DNA from: an uncultured Polaribacter sp.
GTDB taxonomy: Bacteria; Bacteroidota; Bacteroidia; Flavobacteriales; Flavobacteriaceae
Reading direction: 5' to 3'
Assembly (NCBI RefSeq): GCF_947495205.1
Contig: NZ_CANLXV010000006.1
Coordinates: forward strand, 1 to 64,000
Length of the DNA stretch: 64,000 nt
Shown here: in pieces, positions 41,196-49,671 of the stretch
Layout: every line of letters starts with the position of its first letter
Numbering within the stretch: the first letter of the stretch is position 1
Program-made: the position numbers and the translations under genes
The notes under the pieces: generated by a model
Seen by the model: only the letters and a program-made list of their open reading frames with translations
What the model was told of the DNA's origin: nothing
The model's database searches: none

Positions 41196-42616
41196 TAAGA
41201 ATTTAAAACTAGCAAACATTTCTCAATACTTTCTTCTTGCTTGTTTTCATACCACTTCATTAAATTTATTACAGGTTCACCCAAATATTTTTCAAATAAA
41301 TTTTGATTCGCAGTTTCTTTATAGGATTGCTTTATTTCATCATTACCCAAATTAGATGTAAAAATACCTGCTGCACTTATTGGTAAAAAGTCTTCGTAGA
41401 TTATTGGGGTAATATGTAACAAACCCACTTCTAATAGTTTGTTAATGTCTGTTTTGGTATACTTTTTAACTGAATATTTTTCTTTTCTTTTTGCGGTAAT
41501 ATGATAATAAAAATAAGCCAATTTATCTCTTTGCATTACTGCATAATCATCAGGAAATGATTTAAAGTTTTCTGCTAGTATCATGTTATACTCCTCAACA
41601 TTATCCGCATTTGGAGCACCTCCAAAAGCAATCCGTGTTTCTGCCAATAATTTGTCATACAAATCTTGCCCTTTTTGAGTTAATGCAATACCGCGTTGCT
41701 CTATTTCACCAAAACGAGCCTTATGCTCGCCTTCTTTTAAAATTTTACTACTATTTTTAAAAATAACGTTTTCTGACAGTGCTTTAAAACTTGTTTGTCT
41801 TAATAAAATAGGGCATTTTCTAGCTGGTGGCCCTTCTATGTTCTCTTTGCATGAAATATGCTTCAATTTCATTTTTACTTGTACACAATCTATATCTAAA
41901 GTTCTTGGCGTTAAATGATTAATATGTGGACCTTTAAAAGCAACTACATCTGCAACCAACCTATGTTGTGCTAGTAGCTCATTATAAACTTCTATACTTA
42001 CAGTAGCATTTTTGTGCCATCTAAATGTTTCTATAGCTTCTTGCGCAAATATTTCTGAATCACTTTTAGTTAAACCTCCATGCTTTTCAAACTTATCAAT
42101 TAAATGCAATACTTTTTCTGTAAATATTTGACGGTTTTCTAAAATAGCGGTTACCTTTTGTTGAAGCTCTAAGCTATCTATTAAATCTAAACGTAATAAA
42201 GAAGTAAAAACTCGAAAAGGAGCCTTATTTAAAGCACTATTATCTATTGCCCTAAAAGCTGTAGAATGCACTGGTACGCCCGCAGAAGCCAAATCATAAT
42301 AACCAACAGGAAACATACCCATTACCTTAAATAAACGACGCATATGAAATAATTCGCTAGGTTTTCCTAAACGGATAGCACCATGACGCTCTGCATCTAA
42401 TCTTTGAATTTCTCCTGTTTTTGTAAACTCATTTCTTAGTTCTGGTTTGTTTAAAAGAAACGCTTTGTTCACAGATTCCACAAGTTGAAGTAAATCGCCA
42501 TACAAAGGCACTTCAATTTTATACATTTCTGACATGGTTGAAGAAAAAAGATTGCGAATAAATTCTGCTGATACAAACGTGTTTTTAGAATTCTCTTTCG
42601 TATTTTTTATATCCAT
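41195..42616 (-). CDS. 2-oxoadipate dioxygenase/decarboxylase family (DUF1338, HglS-like)
   Basis: 473 residues. RHGAIRLGKPSELF, VAFKGPHINHLTPRTLDID and RFGEIEQRGIALTQKGQDLYD match the HglS/YdcJ family, Fe(II) enzymes with a His/Glu metal site that convert 2-oxoadipate to 2-hydroxyglutarate in lysine breakdown. The length is normal. The gene follows the MBL hydrolase on the same strand by about 110 bases and may not be in its operon. Whether this paralogue really uses 2-oxoadipate is not shown. Confidence 0.85.
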   Translation of the reverse strand: MDIKNTKENSKNTFVSAEFIRNLFSSTMSEMYKIEVPLYGDLLQLVESVNKAFLLNKPELRNEFTKTGEIQRLDAERHGAIRLGKPSELFHMRRLFKVMGMFPVGYYDLASAGVPVHSTAFRAIDNSALNKAPFRVFTSLLRLDLIDSLELQQKVTAILENRQIFTEKVLHLIDKFEKHGGLTKSDSEIFAQEAIETFRWHKNATVSIEVYNELLAQHRLVADVVAFKGPHINHLTPRTLDIDCVQVKMKLKHISCKENIEGPPARKCPILLRQTSFKALSENVIFKNSSKILKEGEHKARFGEIEQRGIALTQKGQDLYDKLLAETRIAFGGAPNADNVEEYNMILAENFKSFPDDYAVMQRDKLAYFYYHITAKRKEKYSVKKYTKTDINKLLEVGLLHITPIIYEDFLPISAAGIFTSNLGNDEIKQSYKETANQNLFEKYLGEPVINLMKWYENKQEESIEKCLLVLNS

Positions 42617-42727
42617 AATATTTTTTGTGAAAAAAATAAATATAACTTTTGTTAGCGGTGCATTTTTTAATTATTCAAAATGTACTGTAAAATTCATCAT
42701 TAAATAAATCTGTTACAAAACAGAATT

Positions 42728-43603
42728 TTATTGTATCAAGCTATTATATATTGCAATTCTTATTTTCTCTTCAGTAATCCAGCCATTAAACAATTTATAA
42801 TTCGCGGTAATTGTATTGTTTTTTGAAACTTCTGCTAAAGTTTTTCCTTGGTCTATTTCTAGTTGAATTTTCTCTTTTAAATCTACCAGCATATTTTTAT
42901 ATGCAATTAATTGTTTTCTGTTAGCAACATTACCATGGCCAGGTATAATTTTAGTTTCATCATCTGCCAACAAAATAACCTTTTCTGCGGACGCTATAAC
43001 ACCGTTTATATGACCTCCAGAATTTAAATCTATGTATGGGAATTTTCCTTGAAAGTAAGTATCACCCATATGAATTACATTATTTGAAGTAAAATAAATA
43101 ATGGCATCTCCATCAGTATGTGCATTATGAACATGCGCTACTAAAATATCTTCATTATTAATGTGTAACATCATATTATCAGAAAAAGTAATTACAGGTA
43201 GCGCTTCTTTGGGTGAAGCCTGTTTAATTTTACCTCTTATTTCTGCTGTGGTATTCATTCGTTTTCTTACATTTTCATGTGCTAGAATTAACGCGCCCTC
43301 TTTTGCCATATTTAAATTTCCGCCTGTATGGTCTCCATGCCAGTGAGAATTTACCAAATAACTTACAGGTTTTTGGGTAATTTGTTTTATTGCTTTTAAT
43401 ATTTTGTTTGTTAATGGTGCAAATTGGTCATCAATCAGAAAAACAGCATCTTCTCCAACAAACAAACCAATATTACCTCCTTGTCCTTTTAAAACATAAA
43501 TATGATCCGTTAGTTTTTCTGTAGTAATTTTAACTTCATTTTTTTGTGCATGTAAAGGCATTGTACTTAACAATAGAAGAACTACTAATTTTATAATTTT
43601 CAT
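42728..43603 (-). CDS. Secreted MBL-fold metallo-hydrolase
   Basis: 291 residues with signal peptide (LLLLSTMPLHAQ) and the metallo-beta-lactamase zinc site HWHGDH (His87, His89, Asp91, His92), later His in VAHVHNAHTDGD, Asp in HMGDTYF and His in PGHG. Periplasmic zinc hydrolase of the large MBL group; resembles the subfamily of quinoprotein-relay or B-type lactamase-like proteins. Substrate unknown. Confidence 0.88.
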   Translation of the reverse strand: MKIIKLVVLLLLSTMPLHAQKNEVKITTEKLTDHIYVLKGQGGNIGLFVGEDAVFLIDDQFAPLTNKILKAIKQITQKPVSYLVNSHWHGDHTGGNLNMAKEGALILAHENVRKRMNTTAEIRGKIKQASPKEALPVITFSDNMMLHINNEDILVAHVHNAHTDGDAIIYFTSNNVIHMGDTYFQGKFPYIDLNSGGHINGVIASAEKVILLADDETKIIPGHGNVANRKQLIAYKNMLVDLKEKIQLEIDQGKTLAEVSKNNTITANYKLFNGWITEEKIRIAIYNSLIQ

Positions 43604-43766
43604 AAAAAGTATTTAGTATTTGCACAAATTACGATTTTTTGTGGGTAAAAACACTGGATAAAAAGGTTAAATTTTACCGAAAATTGTAAGAATTTAAAAT
43701 GCTGCTGCATGTAAGTTCTTCATTTTTAGCATGCTCTAAAAAGAGTTTTTTTATTTAAAAAAATCG

Positions 43767-43796
43767 TTGCAGAAGTTAAAAAACATAGTATATTTG
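43767..43796 (+). promoter_or_regulatory. tRNA-Gly promoter
   Basis: TTG (43767-43769) is 19 bases upstream of TATATTTG (43789-43796), a textbook Bacteroidota promoter, 14 bases before the tRNA. Confidence 0.8.
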
Positions 43797-43810
43797 CATC
43801 TCTTTACCAC

Positions 43811-43883
43811 GCGAAAGTAGCTCAGTTGGTAGAGCGTCAGCCTTCCAAGCTGAATGTCGCCAGTTCGAACCTGGTCTTTCGCT
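43811..43883 (+). tRNA. tRNA-Gly(UCC)
   Basis: Acceptor GCGAAAG/CTTTCGC, anticodon loop CTTCCAA with anticodon TCC, T-arm CCAGTTCGAACCTGG, discriminator T. CCA is not encoded. No element is inserted here. Confidence 0.97.
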
Positions 43884-43885
43884 CT

Positions 43886-43919
43886 AAGACTTTATCAGAA
43901 ATGATAAAGTCTTTTTTTT
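43886..43919 (+). terminator. tRNA-Gly terminator
   Basis: AAGACTTTATCA/TGATAAAGTCTT, 12-bp stem with GAAA loop and a run of T. Confidence 0.9.
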
Positions 43920-44038
43920 GTGGTAAATTTCTTAGATGAAATATAACCATCAGCAAAACTTATTAAATTTTAAAGGCTACATTTATCTTACCTGAGTTTC
44001 ACTTCTAGAAGTGCAACTGTAAACCTAAAACAAACAAC

Positions 44039-44695
44039 TTATAAATCTCTTAGTTTATCACCAAACAATAGTAATAACACAATAGGAACTGCCAATAAAA
44101 TTACCAAAAAAGTATTGGTTGTAATCAAATTAGGACTTAATACTAAAGTAACAATAAAACCTCCAATAGTTCCTCCTAAATGCGCAGAATGCCCAATATT
44201 ACCCAATTGTTTTTTCATTCCATAAATAGAATAGAGCAAATAACCGACTCCAAAAATGTAACCAGGAATTGGTATTTGAATAAAAAACAGGTACAAACTC
44301 ATACTTGGGTACAACAAAATGGAAGCATAAATAATACCAGAAACAGCGCCTGAGGCACCCACAGCAGAATAGTAAGGTTCAGATTTATGATATTTTAAAG
44401 TATATAAACTTCCTGCAAGTAAACTTAAACCATAAATAATTAAAAAATTTGATGTTCCTAACCTACTTGCCACAATTCCTCCAAAAAGATATAAAGCATA
44501 CATGTTAAAACCTAAATGCATCCAATCTGCATGCAAAAATCCAGAAGTTAACATTCTAATTTTTTCTCCAGATAATATACTGCCAATCTGAAATTTGTAC
44601 TTATTCAAAAAAGAATAATCATTAAAACCTTTTATTGAGACCAAAACATTGGCTACAATTATAAATAAAACTGCTTGATTTAAATTGCCCATCAT
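44039..44695 (-). CDS. Rhomboid-family intramembrane serine protease
   Basis: 218 residues, six membrane helices. Catalytic dyad visible: Ser115 in VGASGAVSG and His172 in HSAHLGG; HADWMHLGFNMYAL (His60, Asn64) forms the oxyanion part in helix 2. Cuts membrane proteins within the bilayer; substrate not known. Stands alone and divergent from the acyltransferases. Confidence 0.93.
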   Translation of the reverse strand: MMGNLNQAVLFIIVANVLVSIKGFNDYSFLNKYKFQIGSILSGEKIRMLTSGFLHADWMHLGFNMYALYLFGGIVASRLGTSNFLIIYGLSLLAGSLYTLKYHKSEPYYSAVGASGAVSGIIYASILLYPSMSLYLFFIQIPIPGYIFGVGYLLYSIYGMKKQLGNIGHSAHLGGTIGGFIVTLVLSPNLITTNTFLVILLAVPIVLLLLFGDKLRDL

Positions 44696-44778
44696 AATAC
44701 AAACATACTAAAAACCAATGCATAAAAAAGTGTTCATTTTAAATTTATATCCGATATTTGCGACATTAAAAAAATTAT

Positions 44779-45678
44779 ATGCAATTTTTAGCTTTTGCGT
44801 TTATATATCCTTTTCTATGGCTAATTTCTAAGCTGCCAATGAAAATTTTATATCTAAAATCTAGTATTTTTTACTACATTACATTTTATATTTTTCGATA
44901 TCGAAAAACGGTAGTTTTAAACAATTTAAAACTTGCTTTTCCTGATAAAAACTTGGAGGATTTATTAAAAATTAGAAAAAAATTCTTTAAACATTTTATG
45001 GATTCTATGGTAGAAACTATAAAAGCCATTTCTATCTCTAAAAAAGAAATTGCTAAAAGGTATACTTACAAAAATGCAGCGCTTTTAGAGAAATACGTAA
45101 AAGAAGGTAAAAGCATTGCTTTGTTAGGTGCACATCAAGGTAATTGGGAATGGATTGCTGGTTTACCTTTATACACTTCTGCAAATATCTTTGGCTCTTA
45201 CAAACACATTAGAAATGCTTTTTTTAATAATTTGGTTACCAAAACACGTTCTAAGTTTGGCATTACATTGTTTGAATCTAAACAAATTGTAAAGGCAATA
45301 CACAGAAATTTTAGCACCAATAAACATGGCGCTTATGTGCTTATTAGTGACCAATCTCCTATGTTGACAAAAAAAATGTATTGGTCTAATTTTTTTAATG
45401 TAAAAGTACCTATTCATGCAGGTGCAGAAGCCATGGCTAAAAAGTTTGATTTGGTTGTGCTTAATTGGAGTGTTACCAAAATAAAACGCGGGTATTACAA
45501 CGCTGAATTTACTGTAATTACCGAAAAACCAAAAGAAGAAGAAAAGAACTTTATTACCGAAAAATATTTAGAACTTACAGAAAATCAGATAAAAAAACAA
45601 CCCGAATGTTATTTGTGGTCTCATAAAAGGTTTAAACACAAAGACAGATTTGAAGATTGGCAAAAAGAAAATTTGTAA
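44779..45678 (+). CDS. LpxL/HtrB-like acyltransferase 1
   Basis: 299 residues with an N-terminal membrane anchor and the HxxxxE-type catalytic motif GAHQGNWEW (His119 region), then SDQSP and a C-terminal CYLWSHKRFKH. This family adds secondary acyl chains to lipid A or other lipids at the inner membrane. A tandem paralogue starts 26 bases after its stop. Confidence 0.9.
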   Translation: MQFLAFAFIYPFLWLISKLPMKILYLKSSIFYYITFYIFRYRKTVVLNNLKLAFPDKNLEDLLKIRKKFFKHFMDSMVETIKAISISKKEIAKRYTYKNAALLEKYVKEGKSIALLGAHQGNWEWIAGLPLYTSANIFGSYKHIRNAFFNNLVTKTRSKFGITLFESKQIVKAIHRNFSTNKHGAYVLISDQSPMLTKKMYWSNFFNVKVPIHAGAEAMAKKFDLVVLNWSVTKIKRGYYNAEFTVITEKPKEEEKNFITEKYLELTENQIKKQPECYLWSHKRFKHKDRFEDWQKENL

Positions 45679-45704
45679 AAAAATAGTACCTAAATAAACA
45701 TAAA

Positions 45705-46616
45705 ATGAACAAATTAGTTTTCTACATCGTTTACCCAATTATCTGGTTACTATCTAAATTACCAATGTGGTTTTTATACATTTTATCAGATATTTTTTCT
45801 TTTTTAATTTACCATGTTTTTGGTTATAGAAAAAAAATTGTAGTTACAAATATTAAATACGCTTTTCTAGAAAAATCTGAAAAAGAAATTTTAGAAATCA
45901 CTAAAAAATTCTACAAAAACCTTACAGATATTGCTGTAGAAAGTTTTAAATCTTTTTCAATTTCTGAAAAAGAAATTTCTGAAAGATACACTTACAAAAA
46001 TCCTGAATTAGTAAATAAATATATTAAACAAGGTAAAAGTGTTGTATTAGTAGGTGCACACCTTGCTAATTGGGAATGGTCTTTTGGTTTACCTTTAGTC
46101 CTAGAAGGTAGTATTTTTGGTACATATAGTAAACTTAGAAATAAAGCTTTTGAGAAAAAACTTTTAAAGACGAGAACTAAATTTGGTTGTTATGGTATAA
46201 AAACTACAAATACTGTAGCAAAAATGACAGAAAACTTCGAAAAGAAAATCATAGCAACATATATTCTTTTAAGTGATCAATCTCCACGAGTTGCTAAAAC
46301 TTTTTACTGGAGCGAGTTTTTTGGAGTTAAAGTACCCATTCATACTGGTGCAGAAATGTTAGCCAAAAAATTTGATTTGGTGGTAATAAATTATGTTACT
46401 AAAAGAGTAAAACGTGGTTATTATGAAGCTGAATTTGAATTACTCACAGAAAATAGTAATGCATTTAAAAACTACGATTTATCGGAAAAATATTTGCGTT
46501 TAACAGAAAAAAATATCAAAAAACAACCAGAAAATTATCTTTGGTCTCATAAAAGGTTCAAACACAAAGATAGTTATGATGCTTGGTTAAAAATGAAACC
46601 GCAAATTAAGAGATAA
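45705..46616 (+). CDS. LpxL/HtrB-like acyltransferase 2
   Basis: 303 residues, the tandem paralogue of 44779-45678, with anchor, GAHLANWEW and NYLWSHKRFKHKD. Sequence has drifted (GAHQ to GAHL; different middle part), so the two probably use different acyl chains or acceptor positions. Followed by about 200 bases without a gene or clear signal. Confidence 0.9.
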   Translation: MNKLVFYIVYPIIWLLSKLPMWFLYILSDIFSFLIYHVFGYRKKIVVTNIKYAFLEKSEKEILEITKKFYKNLTDIAVESFKSFSISEKEISERYTYKNPELVNKYIKQGKSVVLVGAHLANWEWSFGLPLVLEGSIFGTYSKLRNKAFEKKLLKTRTKFGCYGIKTTNTVAKMTENFEKKIIATYILLSDQSPRVAKTFYWSEFFGVKVPIHTGAEMLAKKFDLVVINYVTKRVKRGYYEAEFELLTENSNAFKNYDLSEKYLRLTEKNIKKQPENYLWSHKRFKHKDSYDAWLKMKPQIKR

Positions 46617-46817
46617 GCAAATCTTGTTCTTAACAGAATGGTTTTGTGGGTTGCATAGTTTTAACACAATTATATTTATAATTTTTAAACCATTTGCCAT
46701 TTGGCTTTACAAATACCGACTAGCTGTATAAGCTGCATAGACTAACTTTTGTTCTCCAAAAGGAGAAACAAAAGTTTTTGCTATACTAAATATACTTGTT
46801 CTAAATATGTTTGCTTT

Positions 46818-48209
46818 TTATGCTGTAATTGCTTTTATTTCTGCAATAAAACGTGTTGCTAAGGCATCTGCCTTTTCTTGAGATTTTGCTTCTGTATAAA
46901 TTCTAATAATTGGTTCTGTATTAGATTTTCTTAGATGAATCCACTCGTCTGCAAAATCTATTTTTACACCATCTATAGTGTTTACATCTTCATTTGAATA
47001 TTTACTTGCCATGGTTTGTAAAATAGCATCTACATTAATTTCTGGTGTTAATTTTATTTTATTTTTACTCATAAAATAACTTGGGTAAGCATCTCTTAAG
47101 GTTTTACAAGATACTTTTTTATGCGCTAAATGCGATAAAAACAAAGCAACACCCACTAAAGAGTCTCGTCCGTAATGAGATGCAGGATAAATAATTCCTC
47201 CATTTCCTTCACCACCAATAACCGTGTTGGTTTCTTTCATTTTAATAACAACATTTACCTCACCAACTGCAGATGCTGTGTACGTTCCGCCATGTTTTTC
47301 AGTAACGTCTCTTAATGCTCTTGAAGACGATAAATTAGAAACGGTATTTCCGCCGCCTAATCTGCCTAAAACATAATCTGCACAAGCTACTAAAGTATAT
47401 TCTTCACCAAACATAGAACCATCTTCAGAAATTAAAGCTAGTCTATCTACATCTGGATCTACAACAATACCAAAATCTGCTTTTTCTTTTACGACTAGTT
47501 CAGAAATATCTGTTAAATGTTCTTTTAATGGCTCTGGATTGTGTGGAAATTGCCCATTTGGTGTGCAATACAACTCTACACAAGTTACATTTAATTGATC
47601 TAATAACGCAGGAATAAAAATACCTCCTGTAGAATTTACGCCATCTACAACTACTTTAAAGTTCGCTTTTTTAATGGCTTCTACATCTACCAATTCTAAA
47701 TTTAAAACTTCGTTAATGTGTTTTTGTAAATAAGAATTGTCTTTGGTGTACGTTCCTAAATCATCTACTTCTGCAAATTCAAAATCTTCGTTTTCTGCTA
47801 AAGCTAATATTTTTTCTCCTTCTGCTCCGTTTAAAAACTCTCCTTTTTCATTTAATAATTTTAAAGCATTCCATTGTTTTGGATTGTGTGATGCTGTTAA
47901 AATAATACCACCATCTGCTTTTTCTAAAGGAACTGCAACTTCTACTGTTGGTGTGGTTGATAAACCTAAATCTACTACATTAATTCCCAAACCTACAAGT
48001 GTATTGGCTACCAAACTAGAAATCATTTTTCCAGAAATACGGGCATCTCTTCCTATAACAACTGTTATTTTGTTTTTATTAGGATTTCTATTTTTGATAA
48101 ATGCACCATATGCTGATGCAAATTTTACAGCATCTATGGGTGTAAGATTATCTGCAGTTTTACCTCCAATGGTTCCTCTAATTCCTGATATTGATTTTAT
48201 TAATGTCAT
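46818..48209 (-). CDS. glmM: Phosphoglucosamine mutase
   Basis: 463 residues. Phosphoserine loop TASHNP (Ser107), metal loop DPDVDRLA, sugar loop GGEGNGG and phosphate-binding RKSNTEPIIRIY are clear. Converts glucosamine-6-P to glucosamine-1-P for peptidoglycan and LPS. The closely related phosphomannomutases share these motifs, so a dual role is possible. A reverse-strand core gene. Confidence 0.92.
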   Translation of the reverse strand: MTLIKSISGIRGTIGGKTADNLTPIDAVKFASAYGAFIKNRNPNKNKITVVIGRDARISGKMISSLVANTLVGLGINVVDLGLSTTPTVEVAVPLEKADGGIILTASHNPKQWNALKLLNEKGEFLNGAEGEKILALAENEDFEFAEVDDLGTYTKDNSYLQKHINEVLNLELVDVEAIKKANFKVVVDGVNSTGGIFIPALLDQLNVTCVELYCTPNGQFPHNPEPLKEHLTDISELVVKEKADFGIVVDPDVDRLALISEDGSMFGEEYTLVACADYVLGRLGGGNTVSNLSSSRALRDVTEKHGGTYTASAVGEVNVVIKMKETNTVIGGEGNGGIIYPASHYGRDSLVGVALFLSHLAHKKVSCKTLRDAYPSYFMSKNKIKLTPEINVDAILQTMASKYSNEDVNTIDGVKIDFADEWIHLRKSNTEPIIRIYTEAKSQEKADALATRFIAEIKAITA

Positions 48210-48316
48210 TTTTTTTGGTTGATTTTTTTTCTCTGAACAAAGATAATTCTATTAAACGAGTTCTTAAAATTATTTAATAGCTACTGCTTTTAAGATTGCA
48301 TTTTGTTGGCAAGTAA

Positions 48317-48412
48317 GCGCGTTAGGGATTGCAACGAAAATCCTTTTTTGAGGTACGAAAAAAAGATTGTAGTGTAAAGCCCGACCACACTTTTTCTGTG
48401 TGGTAACGCCCA
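48317..48412 (+). ncRNA. Structured RNA, copy 2 of 3 (Flavo-1-like)
   Basis: GCGTTA (48319-48324) pairs with TAACGC (48404-48409) as the closing stem; GGGATTGCAACG, a T-rich/A-rich hairpin, GATTGTAGTGTAAAGCCCG, then a CCACAC/GTGTGG hairpin (48385-48403). The same ordered blocks occur at 58908 and, diverged, at 58-160. It lies between the leftward glmM and fabH genes but is oriented to the right, so it is likely an independent transcript. Confidence 0.6.
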
Positions 48413-48473
48413 AAATAATTGCATAAAAATAGCGGTATTTAAGCTAAATTTACATTACATAAATTTTGATAAA

Positions 48474-49481
48474 TTACCAACGAATTATAACAGAACCCCA
48501 AGTAAAACCAGAACCAAAAGCAGCTAAAACAACCAAATCGTTATCTTTTATTTTACCTTTTTCCCAAGCTTCTGTTAAAGCAATAATTACAGATGCTGCT
48601 GTTGTATTGCCGTATTTCATAATATTATTGTACACATTTTCATTTGGCAATTGAAATTTTTTCTGAATAAATTGTGCAATACGCAAGTTGGCTTGATGTG
48701 GTATTAACATATCAATATCTTCTTTTTGCAAATTATTGGCTTGTAAACCTTCTACAATTGCTTCTGAAAAACGGGTAACTGCATGTTTAAACACAAATTG
48801 GCCATTCATATATGGAAAATAAGACTGATCTTCTGCATCATTGGCTGCTATAATTTCTGGCACCCATCTTTTGGTAGAAGGCCCTTCTAAAACCAATTCT
48901 TTGGCATGCTTGCCTTCTGAATGTAAGTGAGAAGATAAAATTCCTTTGTCTTTTTCTTCTGTTCTAGACAATACTGCAGCTCCTGCCCCATCGCCAAAAA
49001 TTACGGTAACTCCTCTACCTCTTGTAGATTTTTCTAAACCACCAGAATGGTTTTCTGCACCAATAACTAGAATGTTTTTATACATACCTGTTTTTATAAA
49101 TTGGTCTGCAACAGACATGGCGTATATAAAACCAGAACATTGGTTACGCACATCTAAGGCGCCAATTGTTGGCATTTCTAAAATATCTTGTACTTGCACG
49201 CCACCACCAGGAAAATACATATCTGGACTTAAGGTTGCAAAAACTATAAAATCGATATCATCTTTGGTTAAACCGGCTCTTTCTATGGCAATTTTAGATG
49301 CTTTTGCGCCCATTACAGCTGTGGTGTCTTCTGTTTTTGGATCTATCCAACGTCTTTCTTGTATGCCTGTTCTTTCTTGAATCCACTCATCTGAGGTATC
49401 CATAAACGCTGTTAAATGGTTATTCGTTACAACGTTTTCTGGAACATAATAACCTAAACCTATAATTTTTGAATTGTACAT
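48474..49481 (-). CDS. fabH: 3-oxoacyl-ACP synthase III
   Basis: 335 residues with nucleophile Cys115 (RNQCSGF), PHQANLRI (His) and GNTTAASV (Asn), the Cys-His-Asn triad of KAS III. Starts fatty-acid synthesis from acetyl- or branched acyl-CoA and malonyl-ACP. In flavobacteria several FabH paralogues occur, so it may act in a special lipid pathway; it is not next to plsX here. Confidence 0.92.
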   Translation of the reverse strand: MYNSKIIGLGYYVPENVVTNNHLTAFMDTSDEWIQERTGIQERRWIDPKTEDTTAVMGAKASKIAIERAGLTKDDIDFIVFATLSPDMYFPGGGVQVQDILEMPTIGALDVRNQCSGFIYAMSVADQFIKTGMYKNILVIGAENHSGGLEKSTRGRGVTVIFGDGAGAAVLSRTEEKDKGILSSHLHSEGKHAKELVLEGPSTKRWVPEIIAANDAEDQSYFPYMNGQFVFKHAVTRFSEAIVEGLQANNLQKEDIDMLIPHQANLRIAQFIQKKFQLPNENVYNNIMKYGNTTAASVIIALTEAWEKGKIKDNDLVVLAAFGSGFTWGSVIIRW

Positions 49482-49671
49482 TATCTCTAATTTTCTTTTT
49501 TTATTACCTTTTATTTGTGGTTTATAAATGTAATGAATTTTGTCTTTGATTCTACATGAGCTTTTGAAACAAAAAACAAAATTTCTGTCAACTTGTCACA
49601 AATTCTGCTTTGGTATTTTTTTTGACTAATGCTTAGCAGTAAAATTTAAGTTAAATAAATAATCATATAAA

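Noticed and set aside
44779..46616. Tandem acyltransferases as a sign of gene transfer.
   Set aside because: Paralogous lipid acyltransferases are ordinary in flavobacteria and composition does not differ from neighbours.
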